Notes: generated from the sequence alone by a model not told the origin. A stretch of 64,000 nt of DNA from Nitrospiraceae bacterium (GCA_020632595.1 JACKFF010000016.1:17197-81196), one strand, 5' to 3'. Positions 16,985-26,012 are shown, counted from the first letter of the stretch. Program-made: numbers and translations.

Positions 16985-18326
16985 CCTTTTTCGTACCGCA
17001 AGTTTCCGATTGACCATTCTCACGGCGGCCCTCTTCCTGGTCTTCGTGATCGTGACATTCGCGATTTATTATTGGATAGCGGTGAGCTACGTCTACCAGC
17101 GTATAGACGAGGAGATGGTCTGGAAGATCCAGACGTTAACCCAGGAGTATCAGTCGGGATCCTTCGATCCTTCTGATCCTGATCTGGTGGAGCCGGGTAC
17201 CTACCTTCTGTGGCAAGACGCGAGTGGCCGATTCATTGCGAAGAATCTTCCGAAAGAGCCGGATGTCCAACGGTGGTTATTCCAACTCCCGCCAGAGTCC
17301 ATCCCAATGAACAATGCCAGCAAGTCCTTCCGCGCGAAAGCCGTTTCATTACCGGATGGTTCACGCATGGTCGTGGCTTCCGATTTACATGACATTCATG
17401 TGGTCAATGAGTTCTTTGGTGAGGTCTTTGTTTGGATATTCGTGTCGGTTGTTATATTGAGCAGTGGATGTGGAGTTTTAGTCAGCACCCTGACTCTTCG
17501 CCGTGTGGGAGAAATCAATCTTTTAGCGAAAGACATCATGAACGGGCACCTGGATCGTCGGATTCCCCTCAGGGGGACGAACGATGAATTTGATCGATTG
17601 AGCACGAACCTGAATCTTATGTTGGATCAGATTGAGAAACTGATGGAGCAGGTCCGTCAGGTCTCGATAGATATGGCTCACGACTTGAGAACGCCACTGA
17701 CACGCCTGCGACAAAGATTGGAAGGAGCTCGCAGGCAGGCGAGGTGTATGGAGGATTATGAAAATGCCATCGACAAAGCCCTCATCCAAAATGACGAAAT
17801 TTTAGAGACCTTTAGCGCTCTATTGAGAATTGCGTATGTGGGATCGGGGGTTGATCGACGGAGGTTCGAGGACGTCTCCCTGACCGACATCCTCGAAACG
17901 ATAAAGGAGACCTATGAGCCGATTGTCGACGAGCGCAAGCAATCCCTGTTCAGTACCATCGAGTCCGGACTGGTAGTCCGAGCCGATAAAAAATTGCTCA
18001 CCCAAATGATCGTTAACCTGCTGGAAAATGCTATCCGCCATTCCCCGGCGGAAACCCACATTTCAATTATTGCGTCTCACGCAAAGGGGGGCCTGATGGT
18101 GGCAATCGCAGACACGGGTCCGGGAGTCCCCGAATCGGAACAGCGCAGGATTTTTGAACCCTTTTATCGAATGGAAGCAAGCCGAAGCACATCGGGTAGC
18201 GGACTCGGTCTTAGCGTCGTTGCTGCGATTGCGGACCTTCATGGTATCACCATTAATCTTTCCGATAACCACCCGGGCCTGCGCGTGACTCTGATCTTCC
18301 CCAATATCCCTATTCGTACGCTATAA
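16977..18326 (+). CDS. membrane sensor histidine kinase (PmrB-like by context)
   Basis: A sensor kinase of about 449 residues. TM1 is at residues 12-36, then a periplasmic sensor region of about 110 residues, TM2 at about 150-173 (WIFVSVVILSSGCGVLVST), a HAMP linker, a HisKA domain with H-box DMAHDLRTPL (phospho-acceptor His235) and an HATPase with N-box LLENAIRHSP and G-boxes ADTGPGVP and GSGLGLSVV. The ATG at 16977 overlaps the regulator's stop; a GTG at 16950 is less likely. What it senses is unknown; cationic peptides or metals would fit the arn context. The HAMP segment carries the usual DEFDRL motif. Confidence 0.9.
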   Translation: MRNLFRTASFRLTILTAALFLVFVIVTFAIYYWIAVSYVYQRIDEEMVWKIQTLTQEYQSGSFDPSDPDLVEPGTYLLWQDASGRFIAKNLPKEPDVQRWLFQLPPESIPMNNASKSFRAKAVSLPDGSRMVVASDLHDIHVVNEFFGEVFVWIFVSVVILSSGCGVLVSTLTLRRVGEINLLAKDIMNGHLDRRIPLRGTNDEFDRLSTNLNLMLDQIEKLMEQVRQVSIDMAHDLRTPLTRLRQRLEGARRQARCMEDYENAIDKALIQNDEILETFSALLRIAYVGSGVDRRRFEDVSLTDILETIKETYEPIVDERKQSLFSTIESGLVVRADKKLLTQMIVNLLENAIRHSPAETHISIIASHAKGGLMVAIADTGPGVPESEQRRIFEPFYRMEASRSTSGSGLGLSVVAAIADLHGITINLSDNHPGLRVTLIFPNIPIRTL

Positions 18327-18424
18327 TTCTTACCGTTTGGTAATAAACTGAATTAGATGCGGTAACAATGCTCAGCTTTTGGCTATACTCTTTTCTGTCC
18401 GCATGGATAGGGGTACGCCATTTT

Positions 18425-18654
18425 GGCGTATGGCTAAATGCTGCAGTCCAGCTCCTTTGAACCTGGGAGTTGGTCGCGTCGGATGAATTACGTTGAAGTT
18501 TGGCAGCATTTTGTGGGGGCACGCCTGGGAGTGGATCCCCTCATCGTAGGCGGCTTTATATGATATACGAACATTATGGTGAGAAGCTGACGCTGGTCAA
18601 ATTCGTCGGCATCGGGATCATTGGTTTGGGTGTGTTCGTTCTCGCAAGGAATTG
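18425..18654 (+). pseudogene. decayed second copy of arnE
   Basis: This stretch aligns with the intact arnE at 14870-15244. AAATGCTGCAGTCCAGCTCC corresponds to AACGCCGCCGCCCAGCTTCT; GTTTGGCAGCATTTTGTGGG and CACGCCTGGGAGTGGATCCC also match, and the 3' end GTCGGCATCGGGATCAT to CTCGCAAGGAATTGA is nearly the same. A one-base loss after CAGCTC brings TGA into frame, and about 100 bases are missing from the middle between GGCGGC and GGTGAG. It directly precedes the intact arnB, in the same spacing as the arnE/arnB-remnant junction at 15241. Confidence 0.85.
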
Positions 18655-18656
18655 AA

Positions 18657-19784
18657 ATGGAATCGACATTACCGTTCACCCGTCCTTCCCTTGATGAGGA
18701 AACCGTCCAGGCGGTCAGTGAGGTGCTTCACTCAGGCTGGATCACCAGTGGTCCGAAGGTGCTGGCTTTTGAGGAGGCGCTTAGTACGTACCTCGGTGGA
18801 AACCGGATGGTACGGGCATTGAATTCCGGCACCAGCGCGCTGGAACTGGCGCTTTCCCTCTGTCATATTGGTCCCGGTGATGAGGTGATCGTGCCCGCGA
18901 TAAGTTTTGCCTGTAGCGCGAATGTCATTCTGCGTGCCGGCGCACGGCCGGTGTTTGTAGATGTCGATTTGACCAGTCGAAATCTCAAGCTCGATCAGGT
19001 TGCGACGGTGATCACAAAATGCACTAAAGCCATCATGCCAGTGCATTTTGCGGGGTTGCCGGTTGATATGGATGCTCTCTATCGTTTGGCCGGTCAGCAT
19101 CACCTGCGTGTCATCGAGGATGCGGCTCATGCTATTGGGAGCGGGTGGGGAGGTCGCAAGATTGGCGGGTTTGGTGACCTTGTGTGTTTTAGTTTCCATC
19201 CCAACAAAAACATCACCACGATAGAGGGTGGTGCACTCTCTGTCGGTGATCCTGAACTTGTCCCGGAGCTTGAAAGACTTCGATTCCACGGTATCGCACG
19301 CGATGCTCAAGGCTCCATTGATGTGGTCGTCGCCGGTGGAAAATACAATTTATCAGACGTATCTGCTTGCATCGGCTTACACCAACTCCGGCATCTGGAT
19401 GAATTTGTGGCCAGGCGGGCGGAGCTGGTCGGCCGTTATTTCACCTTGCTCGGCGATCGCTCCGGGCTCGTACTCCCGGCACGAGGGGATCAAGGTCATA
19501 GCTGGAACATGTTCACCGTATTGATCCCGTTTGCAGAACTTGGCATAGAGCGGAGTGCTTTTCAGCAAGCGATGGCAGCTCGTGGTATCAGCATAGGTAT
19601 TCACTACCCCGCCATTCCAGGATTCAGTCTGTATCAAAGTTTTGGGTACCGGGTCACCGAATTCCCTAATGCCCAGCGCATCGGGCGCGAGACCGTGACC
19701 CTTCCACTGTTCCCTGCCATGACTCAGGCAGATGTGGAAAGAGTGTGTTCTGCGCTTATTGAAGTGTTGGATTCAAGATCATAA
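18657..19784 (+). CDS. arnB: DegT/DnrJ/EryC1 aminotransferase, ArnB-like
   Basis: A 375-residue PLP-dependent sugar aminotransferase. ArnB converts UDP-4-keto-pentose to UDP-L-Ara4N with glutamate. The protein opens LPFTRPSLDEETVQAVSEVL and SGWITSGPKV, the classical ArnB pattern, with LNSGTSALELAL at the cofactor phosphate site, VIEDAAHAIGS, and the Schiff-base lysine K184 in SFHPNKNITT. I chose the ATG at 18657 because AAGGA lies six bases upstream; the frame is open a little further upstream inside the arnE remnant. It is separated from arnC by about 520 non-coding bases. Confidence 0.9.
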   Translation: MESTLPFTRPSLDEETVQAVSEVLHSGWITSGPKVLAFEEALSTYLGGNRMVRALNSGTSALELALSLCHIGPGDEVIVPAISFACSANVILRAGARPVFVDVDLTSRNLKLDQVATVITKCTKAIMPVHFAGLPVDMDALYRLAGQHHLRVIEDAAHAIGSGWGGRKIGGFGDLVCFSFHPNKNITTIEGGALSVGDPELVPELERLRFHGIARDAQGSIDVVVAGGKYNLSDVSACIGLHQLRHLDEFVARRAELVGRYFTLLGDRSGLVLPARGDQGHSWNMFTVLIPFAELGIERSAFQQAMAARGISIGIHYPAIPGFSLYQSFGYRVTEFPNAQRIGRETVTLPLFPAMTQADVERVCSALIEVLDSRS

Positions 19785-20308
19785 AGAAGGCTGTCAAATC
19801 GCTCGTATAAGCATGCATCACGCTTCCCCTATGGAGCATTCTCACCTCATTTCCCTATATTTTCTGTCATGGGGAACGCCGGTCTTATGAGGTGAGAGAG
19901 CAGTTTTGGGTGAGCAGCGCGTTGCGTTCCTCACAAAATCCGATGCTGCAACTATCCACTGTACTGTGAGTAAATCAACCCTGCCGAATTTTTGGAAACA
20001 TCCTGGAGAAAATGTGGGAGGCATGGTTTATGCTGTGGATGATGGAATTACGTCAACAGGAAAAAGAATGAGCCCGGCAGTGTATTGTAAAGAGCATTAG
20101 CAAGAGAAGTGTGCGACTTCGCTATGAGCGGCCTGTTCAATTTTTATCATTAATGAGCCTCGTTGCCTTGTCGGCTGTCACAGGTGAATTGGTAGGAATT
20201 CGATGACAGGGGTCCCTAGATTACCACTTCGCAAGGTTTGGGCATTTTGTATAAGTGAGGATATCCCGCCGTTTATGTTGCAATCTATTTTTTCCTGCTG
20301 CCGCCGAC
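19785..20308. other. 520-base stretch without a gene, containing an 11-bp inverted repeat
   Basis: No convincing gene lies between arnB and arnC. TCTCACCTCAT (19840-19850) is matched exactly by its reverse complement ATGAGGTGAGA (19887-19897) across 36 bases. It could be a hairpin, a dimeric operator-like site or an insertion remnant; there is no T-run after it. The arn genes are otherwise tightly packed, so this gap may be a scar of the same rearrangements that duplicated arnE-arnB. Confidence 0.4.
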
Positions 20309-21268
20309 ATGGTTGAACCTGAACTCACCGTGATCATTCCGGTGTATAACGAAGAGGCCATTTTGCCGGCCTTGTTTTCCAGTCTGTATACCGCATTGGA
20401 TACGTTGGGACGAAGTTATGAATGTCTATTCATCGACGATGGCAGCACGGATCGCTCTGCGGCCTTGTTGCGTGAGCAATTCAGCAAACGTCCGGCCCAT
20501 ACGCGTATCATTTTGTTCAACGGCAACTTCGGTCAACATGCGGCGATTCTAGCGGGGTTTGATTATATGCATGGTCTGCGGGCGGTCACGATCGACGCCG
20601 ATCTGCAAAATCCGCCGGAAGAGATTGCCAAGCTTGTTCGTAAGATGGATGAAGGCTACGATTATGTCGGATCCATTCGCATCAAGCGCCAGGATAGTTG
20701 GTGGCGTCGAATCGCATCACGTTGCATCAATAAGCTGCGCGAAGGAACGACCAAGATTCGGATGACAGATCAAGGCTGCATGCTACGAGCCTATGATCGT
20801 TCCATCGTTCAAGCCATTAAACGGTCTCAGGAGATCAACACGTTTATTCCTGCCCTTGCCTACCTGTATGCCAGGAACCCCACGGAAATCGAAGTCGCCC
20901 ATCGCGAACGTCAAGCGGGCGAGTCGAAGTATTCGTTGTATAAGCTCATGCGTATCAACTTCGACCTGTTAACAGGATTTTCGCTGGCTCCGTTGCAAGT
21001 ATTTTCAACCGTCGGGATGGTGATCGCCATGTTGTCCGGTTTGCTTGTGGCGATCCTCCTGCTGCGGCGGCTGTTCGTTGGACCGGAAGTTGAAGGGGTA
21101 TTTACCCTCTTTGGGATTCTGTTCTTTCTTATCGGGGTCGTGCTGTTCGGGATCGGGATGCTAGGTGAATACGTCGGGCGTATCTACCAACAGGTGCAGA
21201 ACCGTCCTCGCTATATTGTGCATGCCACACTGGAGAATCCTGCTCCAGGTGAAGCGATGAGAAAATGA
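20309..21268 (+). CDS. arnC: undecaprenyl-phosphate 4-deoxy-4-formamido-L-arabinose transferase ArnC
   Basis: A 319-residue GT2-family enzyme that moves formylated L-Ara4N from UDP to undecaprenyl phosphate. The GT-A domain has LTVIIPVYNEE, IDDGSTD, the DADLQNPPEEI metal site and QDSWWRRIASR; the motif DQGCMLRAYDR is diagnostic of ArnC. Two C-terminal membrane helices (VGMVIAMLSGLLVAILLL and FGILFFLIGVVLFGIGMLG) are followed by EYVGRIY. I chose ATG 20309 by comparison with E. coli ArnC; the ribosome site is weak, and an in-frame GTG at 20255 is possible. The stop overlaps the next start as ATGA. Confidence 0.93.
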   Translation: MVEPELTVIIPVYNEEAILPALFSSLYTALDTLGRSYECLFIDDGSTDRSAALLREQFSKRPAHTRIILFNGNFGQHAAILAGFDYMHGLRAVTIDADLQNPPEEIAKLVRKMDEGYDYVGSIRIKRQDSWWRRIASRCINKLREGTTKIRMTDQGCMLRAYDRSIVQAIKRSQEINTFIPALAYLYARNPTEIEVAHRERQAGESKYSLYKLMRINFDLLTGFSLAPLQVFSTVGMVIAMLSGLLVAILLLRRLFVGPEVEGVFTLFGILFFLIGVVLFGIGMLGEYVGRIYQQVQNRPRYIVHATLENPAPGEAMRK

Positions 21269-22200
21269 CCAGAGCGGTTGTCTTTGCCTATCATAATGTG
21301 GGTGTGCGCTGCTTGTCCGTTCTCCTGGCGGGTCACGTCGAGGTCCCGTTGGTGGTCACCCATGACGATTCCGCCGATGAAAACATCTGGTTTGATAGCG
21401 TAGCGGCACTGGCTGAAGAGCATTCAATTCCGTTCGTGACCCCGGATGATCCTAACCGGCCGGATGTGATCGAACGGATACGCAACCTTGCTCCCGAATT
21501 CATCTTTTCCTTTTATTACCGCCGGATGCTGGGGGCCGAGTTGCTGGCATGTGCGTCACGTGGTGCCTTGAATATGCACGGGTCGTTGCTGCCAAAATAT
21601 CGTGGACGCGCGCCGGTGAACTGGGCGGTGCTCAAAGGCGAAACGCAAACGGGCGCGAGTCTCCATTATATGGAAATCAAGCCGGATGCCGGCGCGCTGG
21701 TTGATCAGCAAGCCGTTCCCATTCTGCCGGACGACATTGCGTTGGACGTCTTCAACAAGGTGACCTGGGCCGCTGAGCTTGTTCTGTACCGCAGCTTACC
21801 GTTGTTGATCACGGGGCAAGCGCCGGGTCAGCCGCTGAACCTTAAGGAGGGATCCTATTTTGGTGGACGTCGGCCGGAGGATGGGGTTATCGATTGGCGG
21901 GAAAATGCAGAGACGATTCATAACTTGATCAGATCGGTTGCCCCTCCCTACCCAGGAGCCTTCAGTCGACTGGATTCTTTACCCATGCGGATCCTGAGAA
22001 GTCATCTTGATCGGGAACCGGCCCGGCATCCTGACCGTGCGCCCTGCTTCTACTGGGAGAGAGGGCGTTGCTACGCTGATTGCAGCGATGGACGTCGTCT
22101 TCATATCGGCAAGTTTGAGGTGGAGGGTCAAAGTATGACCCCTGAGGCGTTCCATACCCGTTACGGGGAACAGATAAAGGATTTAGGTCAACCAAGATGA
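21265..22200 (+). CDS. arnA: UDP-L-Ara4N formyltransferase (ArnA N-terminal half as separate gene)
   Basis: A 311-residue formyltransferase using N10-formyl-tetrahydrofolate to formylate UDP-L-Ara4N. Catalytic residues are in place: Asn103 and His105 in LNMHGSLLPKYRGRAP, and Asp141 in KPDAGALVDQ, each one residue off the E. coli numbering (N102, H104, D140). The OMF-type C-terminal domain follows. In E. coli this is fused to the decarboxylase as one ArnA chain; here it ends at 22200 and the decarboxylase begins at 22197 as an independent gene, overlapping ATGA. It also overlaps arnC by four bases. Confidence 0.92.
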   Translation: MTRAVVFAYHNVGVRCLSVLLAGHVEVPLVVTHDDSADENIWFDSVAALAEEHSIPFVTPDDPNRPDVIERIRNLAPEFIFSFYYRRMLGAELLACASRGALNMHGSLLPKYRGRAPVNWAVLKGETQTGASLHYMEIKPDAGALVDQQAVPILPDDIALDVFNKVTWAAELVLYRSLPLLITGQAPGQPLNLKEGSYFGGRRPEDGVIDWRENAETIHNLIRSVAPPYPGAFSRLDSLPMRILRSHLDREPARHPDRAPCFYWERGRCYADCSDGRRLHIGKFEVEGQSMTPEAFHTRYGEQIKDLGQPR

Positions 22201-23240
22201 AAAAAGTTTTAATTCTCGGCGTCAATGGCTTTATCGGGCATCATCTGAGTAAGCGTATCCTGGAGACCACCGATTGGGAACTCTATGGAATGGATATGCA
22301 AGCCGATCGCCTGGCTGATTTGCTGCCAAATTCAAAATTTCATTTTTTTGAGGGGGATATCACGATCAACAAGGAATGGGTGGAATACCATATACGCAAA
22401 TGCGACGTGGTGCTTCCGTTGGTCGCCATTGCGACTCCGGCCACGTATGTGAAGGAACCGCTCAGGGTCTTTTCGCTGGATTTCGAAGCCAACCTCGCGA
22501 TTATTCGCCAGTGTGTCCAACACAAAAAGCGGATTATTTTCCCCTCAACCTCTGAAGTCTATGGAATGTGTGAGGATAAGGAATTTGATCCCGAGACTTC
22601 AAATCTGGTGCTCGGTCCGATCCACAAACAACGCTGGATCTACTCGTGCTCGAAACAAATGCTGGACCGGGTCATCTGGGCCTACGGAGTAGAATGTGCG
22701 CTGGATTTCACGCTGATCCGTCCCTTCAACTGGATTGGTCCAGGACTTGATAGTTTATATACAGCCAAGGAGGGCAGTTCCCGGGTGATGACGCAATTCT
22801 TGGGACACATTGTGCGGGGGGAGAATATTTCGCTCGTGGATGGGGGCAGGCAAAGGAGGACCTTCACCTATGTGGACGATGGCGTCGATGCGCTGATGGC
22901 AATTATCGAAAATCCGAATCAGATCGCTAGCGGTCAAATCTATAATATCGGAAATCCGGCCAATCAATACTCCGTACGTGAGCTCGGAGAGATGATGGTG
23001 GCCCTAGCCTTGGAGTATCCTGAGTATGCGGAAACGGCTTCAAAGGTACAGTTCATGGATGTCAGTTCAAGTACCTACTACGGCGAGGGCTACCAGGACG
23101 TTCAACACCGCGTGCCTGCCATTGTTAATACATGCCGTGACCTGAATTGGTCCCCCAGGACGACGATGGATCAGATGTTGCGGCTCATCTTTAATTCCTA
23201 TCGCAGCGAAATTGCACAGGCCAGGGCGTTGTTGGAATAA
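22197..23240 (+). CDS. arnA: UDP-glucuronate C4-decarboxylase (ArnA C-terminal half as separate gene)
   Basis: A 347-residue extended short-chain dehydrogenase that oxidises and decarboxylates UDP-glucuronate to the UDP-4-keto-pentose used by ArnB. The Rossmann motif is LGVNGFIGHH. Catalytic Ser119, Glu120, Tyr149, Lys153 and Arg305 correspond, with a constant offset of 314, to E. coli ArnA S433, E434, Y463, K467 and R619. The constant offset means there are essentially no gaps against the E. coli domain across that span. It is translationally coupled to the formyltransferase upstream and followed 6 bases later by arnD. Confidence 0.94.
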   Translation: MKKVLILGVNGFIGHHLSKRILETTDWELYGMDMQADRLADLLPNSKFHFFEGDITINKEWVEYHIRKCDVVLPLVAIATPATYVKEPLRVFSLDFEANLAIIRQCVQHKKRIIFPSTSEVYGMCEDKEFDPETSNLVLGPIHKQRWIYSCSKQMLDRVIWAYGVECALDFTLIRPFNWIGPGLDSLYTAKEGSSRVMTQFLGHIVRGENISLVDGGRQRRTFTYVDDGVDALMAIIENPNQIASGQIYNIGNPANQYSVRELGEMMVALALEYPEYAETASKVQFMDVSSSTYYGEGYQDVQHRVPAIVNTCRDLNWSPRTTMDQMLRLIFNSYRSEIAQARALLE

Positions 23241-23246
23241 CGCCCC

Positions 23247-24215
23247 ATGCGCCTCGCCCTCAAAGTCGATGTTGACACCCTTCGAGGCACGGTAGAAGGT
23301 GTGCCTGACCTGCTGCGTATGTTGGGCCGTCATGGCGTCAATGCGACTTTTCTGTTCAGCCTTGGGCCTGATCATACAGGCCGTGCCCTGCGCCGGATCT
23401 TTCGGCCCGGATTTCTCAAAAAAGTGATGCGCACCTCAGTCGGGGCCAATTACGGGCTTAAGACGTTGTGTTATGGCACGCTGCTTCCTGGGCCGGACAT
23501 TGGGCGAAAGACGGCCCCTATCATGCGTGAGGTGCGCGACGCAGGCTTTGACGTCGGGATTCATTGCTATGATCACATTCGCTGGCAGGACTACGTTGCA
23601 ACCAGGGGAGAAAGGTGGACCCGGCATGAGATGACCATGGCGGCCGAACGGTTCATAGAGATTTTTGGCGTCTCTGCGCGCACGCACGGTGCGGCCGGCT
23701 GGCAGATGAACGAACATGCTTTTCGCATGGAGGAAGAGTTGAAATTTGCCTATTGCAGCGATACCAGAGGTACGCACCCGTTTCTTCCTCTTGTAGCCGG
23801 TAAACCCCTCGCGTGCCCACAGTTACCGACGACATTGCCCACACTCGATGAGCTGATCGGAGTCGATGGAATTACCGAAGAGAATGTGGTGGGTGAAATC
23901 CTGAGACGGAGTGAACAATCAGGTCCTTGCGGACATGTATACACGCTGCATGCAGAGCTGGAGGGCATGCGATTTATGCCGGTGTTCGAAGCGCTGCTTT
24001 CTGGGTGGAAAGAACGTGGGTATAAGATCAATTCCATGGAAGAGCTTTCTCGTTCCCTCGATGTCTCCTCGTTACCTGTGCATCGCGTCATCTCTCACGA
24101 GATAGAAGGACGCACCGGGATGTTAGCGCTTCAAGGAGAGGAAGCCAGCTTCCCACGGTTGAGGGCTGTGGGACCACAGAACCCACAGAACCCACAGAAC
24201 CCACAGGGCATTTAA
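23247..24215 (+). CDS. arnD: ArnD, 4-deoxy-4-formamido-L-arabinose-phosphoundecaprenol deformylase
   Basis: A 322-residue NodB-type polysaccharide deacetylase relative. It removes the formyl group after transfer to undecaprenyl phosphate. KVDVDTLRG gives the catalytic/metal Asp pair (residues 8 and 10), and GIHCYDHIRWQDY the metal histidines; TRGTHPFLP and VYTLHAELEG are further family motifs. It is slightly longer than E. coli ArnD (296 residues) because of a C-terminal tail with a P-Q-N repeat, encoded by a 9-bp tandem repeat and probably not part of the fold. It lies six bases after the decarboxylase gene and is the last gene of the plus-strand arn run. Confidence 0.93.
   Translation: MRLALKVDVDTLRGTVEGVPDLLRMLGRHGVNATFLFSLGPDHTGRALRRIFRPGFLKKVMRTSVGANYGLKTLCYGTLLPGPDIGRKTAPIMREVRDAGFDVGIHCYDHIRWQDYVATRGERWTRHEMTMAAERFIEIFGVSARTHGAAGWQMNEHAFRMEEELKFAYCSDTRGTHPFLPLVAGKPLACPQLPTTLPTLDELIGVDGITEENVVGEILRRSEQSGPCGHVYTLHAELEGMRFMPVFEALLSGWKERGYKINSMEELSRSLDVSSLPVHRVISHEIEGRTGMLALQGEEASFPRLRAVGPQNPQNPQNPQGI
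24174..24206 (+). repeat. 9-bp tandem repeat in the 3' end of arnD
   Basis: CCACAGAAC is repeated just under four times at 24174-24206, the last unit changing to CCACAGGGC. It encodes the P-Q-N tail of arnD. Short repeats of this type expand and contract by slippage; as the unit is a multiple of three, changes would keep the frame. Confidence 0.85.
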
Positions 24216-24272
24216 AAAGTCCTTCCCCCTGTACCCTTAAATACCTTACTGCGGCTTGGCAGCTCTAATGAG

Positions 24273-26012
24273 TTAGTGCGGTTCCGGCAAAAAATCGTAG
24301 AGCACGTAGCGACCCTCCGCCATCTCCCAAACCTTAATCTCTCTAAGCGTGGCAGCAAGATCATCGGAAAGGGGCGAGGGGGGGTACTTGCCGAGTAGTA
24401 AGAGTCCCATCGGATTCTCCTGCACATAACGACTCACGTCTTCCGGTGATTGCAGGTTTTGCGCAATAAGACCGGTGTAAAATGGCAGAGCTCCCCGCAT
24501 CTCTTCATGTAGCTTGTAGCCCGCCAGTCGTGGGGGTAGGGCATCCATGGCTGTGAGATCGACGGTAATAGGACGCAAGAACCGTCCACTTCCCAGAGCC
24601 GGCCAAGCAAGCAGATTGATCATGAGCATGATCGTAAACATCAATCCGGCAAAGGCCGGGATGGCCCGAGCCTTTGTGCGCCATGAATTGGCGAAAGAGA
24701 ATACGACAGTCGACCAGTGTTGCAAAGTTTCAGGGAGACTGGCCAAGGCAAACTTGCGGTTAGTACGGGGACTAAGGAAGCCAAGAGGGGCCAGGAGAAG
24801 AGCAAACACGCGAATGATGAGTGCTGTCAGAGCAGGAAGGATGGCTGACACTGTCCCGAGGAGGTTGGTCGTCACCCGTGAGATCCGTGAAGGTGTATCA
24901 TGCATAGCCATCGAGGCAGCCCAGGCCCCAATAAAGACGGCAAGAGGTGCAAGCAGCGGCATCAGGTATACCTCCCGTTTGGTACCGGGAAGGCTCAGCA
25001 ACAAGAGTCCTAGAGGGAAAACGATGGAAATGAAGCGCAGACCTGAATAGTTCAGATCCTGCTGGGGCATTTTGTCCCGAAATGCCCAGTAATAGGCTGC
25101 AGGAAGCGTAAGGAGCCATGGTCCTATTTGATTGAACAGCTTGGGAAAGTAGTACCAGAAAGGTTTCACGTGGCCGCCTGTATACTGTTCAGGATCGGGG
25201 AAAATGCGATACAAGATGTTGTGCACAACAAATTCTTTAAACAGGACTTCCCCTTCGTAGAGGTAAAGCAGGATGGGCCAAATGAGACATCCTGTGATCA
25301 GAATGAGAATGCCGGGAAGGTGTGCCCAGGAACGTAAAAAGTCCCAGCGACCCCAAAATATGATTGCCAGAGCCAATGGGCTTCCGAGCAGGATGACGCC
25401 CACAGGTCCTTTGGTCAGGAATGCCAGGGCCCCTGCAAGATAAATGATGAAAACCAGGGCCGAGAAGGGTAAATGGGTAGGATGGCCATTCCGTGATTTT
25501 TCCCCGAACATGGCAAGCACAAACGCCCAATATCCAAGCAGGACAAACAACGAGAGCAGCGGGTCCACCATGGAACGATGCGCATGCCGAAAGAATCCCC
25601 ACATGGTGCTCAAGACCAGGACTGTCATCACGCCGCTACCCGGGCCCGCAAGTCGCCGGCCAAGGTCGAAGGCAAGTAAGAGGGTTAAAAACCCCGCGAT
25701 GGCACTGGGAAATCGTGCGACGCCGTCGGATACGCCAAAACCACGGAATGCGACCGAAATCAACCAGTAATATAAAGGGGGGTGCTCCATAAAAGCCTCC
25801 CCGCCTAAGGTGGGAACAAGGACGTTGCCACTCATGAGTATTTCCCGCCCGATCTCGCCGACTCGAATCTCGTCGGAGGCAATCAGCTCATGATCGAAAA
25901 TACCTGTAAAGGAGATCATCAGGCTCAGCCCAATCGCGACAATGACACTCAGACGCTGTTTTGCGGCGCCATCGAAGAGAGATATGCGGGTTGAGAAGGG
26001 AGATGTGGTCAC
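24273..26012 (-). CDS. arnT: ArnT-like lipid A L-Ara4N transferase (PMT/GT39-83 family)
   Basis: A 579-residue polytopic glycosyltransferase. ArnT moves L-Ara4N from undecaprenyl phosphate to lipid A in the periplasmic leaflet. The first periplasmic loop has the catalytic ASDEIRVGEIGREIL (D-E) and the following EHPPLYYWL; further on are ARFPSAIAGF, the RSMVDPLLSLF loop and LTKGPVGVILL. There are roughly a dozen membrane helices, then a soluble C-terminal part starting near residue 480. It is convergent with arnD, so arnT is expressed separately from the other arn genes. A related PMT-family transferase with another sugar cannot be excluded, but the company of arnBCAD makes ArnT most likely. 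Confidence 0.85.
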   Translation of the reverse strand: MTTSPFSTRISLFDGAAKQRLSVIVAIGLSLMISFTGIFDHELIASDEIRVGEIGREILMSGNVLVPTLGGEAFMEHPPLYYWLISVAFRGFGVSDGVARFPSAIAGFLTLLLAFDLGRRLAGPGSGVMTVLVLSTMWGFFRHAHRSMVDPLLSLFVLLGYWAFVLAMFGEKSRNGHPTHLPFSALVFIIYLAGALAFLTKGPVGVILLGSPLALAIIFWGRWDFLRSWAHLPGILILITGCLIWPILLYLYEGEVLFKEFVVHNILYRIFPDPEQYTGGHVKPFWYYFPKLFNQIGPWLLTLPAAYYWAFRDKMPQQDLNYSGLRFISIVFPLGLLLLSLPGTKREVYLMPLLAPLAVFIGAWAASMAMHDTPSRISRVTTNLLGTVSAILPALTALIIRVFALLLAPLGFLSPRTNRKFALASLPETLQHWSTVVFSFANSWRTKARAIPAFAGLMFTIMLMINLLAWPALGSGRFLRPITVDLTAMDALPPRLAGYKLHEEMRGALPFYTGLIAQNLQSPEDVSRYVQENPMGLLLLGKYPPSPLSDDLAATLREIKVWEMAEGRYVLYDFLPEPH

